This document shows positions 60,822-64,000 of a DNA stretch of 64,000 bases, piece by piece. Each line of letters starts with the position of its first letter. Position 1 is the stretch's first letter. The notes beneath the pieces are model-generated. The model saw nothing but the letters and a program-made list of their open reading frames with translations, ran no database searches and had not been told where the DNA came from. The DNA comes from Petrolisthes cinctipes. Lineage: Eukaryota; Arthropoda; Malacostraca; Decapoda; Porcellanidae. The DNA is taken from NCBI GenBank assembly GCA_033782935.1, contig JAWQEG010000501.1, positions 2,640,501 through 2,704,500 of the forward strand, in the 5' to 3' direction. Position numbers and translations under genes: made by a program.

Positions 60822-62519
60822 CCGAAAATTCAATATTTTGGGGTCCCAGAAGCAATCTGTACATGCCTACTCAGTGTTAGAGTATTTTCAAAATACAGGC
60901 CCAAAACATGCTGAAAATCGATATTTTAGATGCCCAAAGTCAATATGTGCATGTATCTTCTGTACCCGTTTATATCTCAAATTCAGGCTCAAAACACCCG
61001 AAAATTCAATATTTTGGGGTCCCAGAAGCAATCTGTACATGCCTACTCAGTGTTAGAGTATTTTCAAAATACAGGGCCAAAACATGCTGAAAATCGATAT
61101 TTTAGATGCCCAAAGTCAATATGTGCATGTATCTTCTGTACCCGTTTATATCTCAAATTCAGGCTCAAAACACCCGAAAATTCAATATTTTGGGGTCCCA
61201 GAAGCAATCTGTACATGCCTACACAGTGCTAGAATATTTTCAAAATATAGGCTAAAAACATGCTAAAAATCGACATTTTAGGTGCCAAAAAATCGATATC
61301 TCAAATTCAGTCCCAAAACACCAGAAAATTCGATATTTAGAGGTCCCAGAAGGTATCTGTACATGCCTACACTGTGTTAGAGTATTTTCAAAATACAGGC
61401 CAAAAACATACTGAAAATCGGTCTGTTAGGTGCCCAAAAGTCGATATGTGCATGCATCTTCTGTACCCGTTTATAACTTAAATTTTGGCCCTAAACCCCC
61501 GAAAATTCGATATTTTGGGGTCCCAGAAGCGATCTGTACATGCCTACTCCGTGTTAGAGTATTTTCAAAATACAGGCCGAAAACATGCTGAAAATCGATA
61601 TTTTTGGTGCCCAAAGTCAATATGTGCATGTATCTTCTGTACCCGTTTATATCTCAAATTCAGGCTCAAAACACCCGAAAATTCAATATTTTGGGGTCCC
61701 AGAAGCAATCTGTAAAGTGCTAGAATATTTTCAAAATATAGGCTAAAAAGATGCTAAAAATCGATCTTTTAGGTGCCAAAAAGTCGATATCTCAAATTCA
61801 GTCCCAAAACACCCGAAAATTCGATATTTAGGGGTCCCAGAAGCGATCTGTACATGCCTACTCCGTTTTAGAGTATTTTCAAAATACATGCTCAAAACAT
61901 ACTGAAAATCGATCTTTTAGGTGCACAAAAGTCGATATGTGAATGCATCTTCAGTACCCGTTTATATCTCAAATTCAGGCTCAAAACACCCGAAAATTCA
62001 ATATTTTGGGGTCCCAGAAGCAATCTGTACATGCCTACTCAGTGTTAGAGTATTTTCAAAATACAGGCCCAAAACATGCTGAAAATCGATATTTTAGATG
62101 CCCAAAGTCAATATGTGCATGTATCTTCTGTACCCGTTTATATCTCAAATTCAGGCTCAAAACACCCGAAAATTCAATATTTTGGGGTCCCAGAAGCAAT
62201 CTGTACATGCCTACTCAGTGTTAGAGTATTTTCAAAATACAGGGCCAAAACATGCTGAAAATCGATATTTTAGATGCCCAAAGTCAATATGTGCATGTAT
62301 CTTCTGTACCCGTTTATATCTCAATATCTGGCTCAAAACACCCGAAAATTCAATATTTTGGGGTCCAAGAAGCAATCTGTACAGTGCTAGAATATTTTCA
62401 AAATATAGGCTAAAAACATGCTAAAAATCGACATTTTAGGTGCCAAAAAATCGATATCTCAAATTCAGTCCCAAAACACCAGAAAATTCGATATTTAGAG
62501 GTCCCAGAAGGTATCTGTA
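60822..62519 (+). repeat. Spacer between duplication copy 2 and the third partial copy
   Basis: Consists of Y-Y-Y runs, Z, X-prime and Y-prime monomers with 'aatcggtctgttagg' and 'caggccgaaaacatg'. The stretch from about 61.2 to 62.15 kb matches 43.7-44.66 kb (offset about 17,491 bp). So it comes from the section just left of the 8.2-kb duplication. Confidence 0.8.
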
Positions 62520-63825
62520 CATGCCTACTCCGTGTTAGAGTATTTTCAAAATACAGGCCAAAAACATACTGAAAATCGATCTTTTAGGTGCCAAAAAGTC
62601 GATATGTACATGCATCTTCTGTACCCGTTTATATCTCAAATTCTGGCCCTAAACATCCGAAAATTCGATATTTTGGGGTCCCAGAAGCGATCTGTACATG
62701 CCTACTCCGAGTTAGAGTATTTTCAAATTCAATCCCAAAACATGCTGAAAATCGATATTTTTGGTGCCCAAAGTCAATATGTGCATGTATCTTCTGTACC
62801 CGTTTATATCTCAAATTCGGGCTCAAAAAACCCGAAAATTCAATATTTTAGGGTCCCAGAAGCAATCTGTACATGCCTACACAGTGCTAGAATATTTTCA
62901 AAATATAGGCTAAAAACATGCTAAAAATCGACATTTTAGGTGCCAAAAAATCGATATCTCAAATTCAGTCCCAAAACACCCGAAAATTCGATATTTAGAG
63001 GTCCCAGAAGGTATCTGTACATGCCTACACTGTGTTAGAGTATTTTCAAAATACAAGCCAAAAACATACTGAAAATCGGTCTTTTCGGTGCCCAAAAGTC
63101 GATATGTGCATGCATCTTCTGTACCCGTTTATATCTCAAATTTTGGCCCTAAACACCCGAAAATTCAATATTTTGGGGTCCCAGAAGCGATCTGTACATG
63201 CCTACTCCGTGTTAGAGTATTTTTAAAATACAGGCCAAAAACATGCTGAAAATAGATATTTTTGGTGCCCAAAGTCAATATGTGCATGTATCTTCTGTAC
63301 CCGTTTATATCTCTAATTCAGGCTCAAAACACCCGAAAATTCAATATTTTGGGGTCCCAGAAGCAATCTGTACAGTGCTAGAATATTTTCAAAATATAGG
63401 CTAAAAACATGCTAAAAATCGATCTTTTAGGTGCCAAAAAGTCGTTATCTCAAATTCAGTCCCAAAACACCCGAAAATTCGATATTTAGGGGTCCCAGAA
63501 GCGTTCTGTACATGCCTACTCCGTGTTAGAGTATTTTCAAAATACATGCTCAAAACATACTGAAAATCGATCTTTTAGGTGCACAAAAGTCGATATGTGC
63601 ATGCATCTTCAGTACCCGTTTATATCTCAAATTCAGGCTCAAAACACCCGAAAATTCAATATTTTGGGGTCCCAGAAGCAATCTGTACATGCCTACTCAG
63701 TGTTAGAGTATTTTCAAAATACAGGCCCAAAACATGCTGAAAATCGATATTTTAGATGCCCAAAGTCAATATGTGCATGTATCTTCTGTACCCGTTTATA
63801 TCTCAAATTCAGGCTCAAAACACCC
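62520..63825 (+). repeat. Third partial copy of the 8.2-kb unit
   Basis: Matches 52783-54088 at a constant offset of 9,737 bp, including 'gatatgtacatgcatc', 'ttttcaaattcaa', 'aatcggtcttttcgg', 'gaaaatagatattttt', 'aagtcgttatctc' and 'agaagcgttctg'. It stops at a Y-to-X switch inside 'cacccgaaaattc' near 63825. Confidence 0.86.
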
Positions 63826-64000
63826 GAAAATTCGATATTTAGGGGTCCCAGAAGCGTTCTGTACATGCCTACTCCGTGTTAGAGTATTTTCAAAATACAT
63901 GCTCAAAACATACTGAAAATCGATCTTTTAGGTGCACAAAAGTCGATATGTGCATGCATCTTTAGTACCCGTTTATATCTCAAATTCAGTCCCAAAACAC

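Larger units (their letters stand above)
1..64000 (+). repeat. Higher-order satellite DNA array filling the whole window
   Basis: The phrase 'tcaaattcag' or a close variant recurs every 176-177, 148, 138 or (rarely) 88 bp from the first base to the last, always on the + strand. Mean spacing is about 165 bp, giving roughly 390 monomers. No inverted monomer, transposon, poly-A tail, target-site duplication or unique sequence breaks the array, so there is no gene-free stretch with any other content. Known biology: arrays of ~170-180 bp monomers with higher-order repeats are typical of eukaryotic (peri)centromeres. Inferred: this is such a region. I do not recognise the monomer and cannot assign a species. 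Both ends lie inside monomers, so the array continues beyond the window. Confidence 0.98.

Noticed and set aside
1..64000. CRISPR array
   Set aside because: There is no alternation of short identical repeats with unique spacers; the whole sequence is one repeated monomer.
1..64000. Assignment to a named satellite family or species
   Set aside because: The monomer length resembles many plant and animal centromeric satellites, but I do not recognise the sequence and cannot search a database.

Overview
The 64 kb window is one uninterrupted, head-to-tail satellite DNA array. I found no gene, RNA gene, transposon, CRISPR array, operon or unique-sequence island on either strand; every line of the sequence is a recognisable copy of one monomer family, always in the same orientation. 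The basic monomer is 176-177 bp, about 39% G+C (hand count of one copy), and there are roughly 390 copies. Long arrays of ~170-180 bp monomers with higher-order repeats (HORs) are typical of eukaryotic centromeric or pericentromeric satellites, so I infer a eukaryotic chromosome, probably from a long-read assembly. I do not recognise the monomer and cannot name the species or say plant versus animal. Centromere identity is an inference.

The structure is nested. (1) The 176-bp monomer is itself an old dimer of two ~88-bp halves (59 of 85 aligned columns match by hand). (2) Three monomer classes, X (177), Y (176) and a deleted class Z (148 or 138), form X-Y-Z trimers of 501 or 491 bp. (3) Two trimers form a 992-bp hexamer HOR. 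(4) In the first 28 kb, two trimers plus a block carrying a lone 88-bp half form a ~1,760-bp unit, seen ten times in two subtypes that I call alpha and beta. (5) Alpha-beta pairs plus a hexamer make a 4,509-bp block at 4394-8902 that recurs with no net length change 17,780 bp away at 22174-26682.

Layout: 1-4.4 kb holds the first alpha unit and mixed trimers. 4.4-14.0 kb is a run of 1.76-kb units. 14.0-22.2 kb is mostly trimers and hexamers plus one truncated beta unit. 22.2-32.5 kb repeats the organisation of 8.9-18.7 kb with four whole-monomer-scale indels. 32.5-39 kb is a more irregular transition zone with chimeric monomers, a cluster of one-base insertions and an 806-bp tandem duplication. 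39-64 kb is a second domain with its own diagnostic variants, no 88-bp halves of the first type, tandem 667-bp tetramers, ~992-bp periodicity, and an 8.2-kb tandem duplication (44.85-53.09 kb against 53.10-60.82 kb) with a third partial copy starting near 62.5 kb.

Nothing here works together as genes. The content worth attention is the evolutionary record of unequal exchange and local homogenisation, plus a short perfect dyad in the A half of most monomers that is kept by a paired change in one class. The many short open frames are a by-product of repeat lengths divisible by three and are not proposed as genes.
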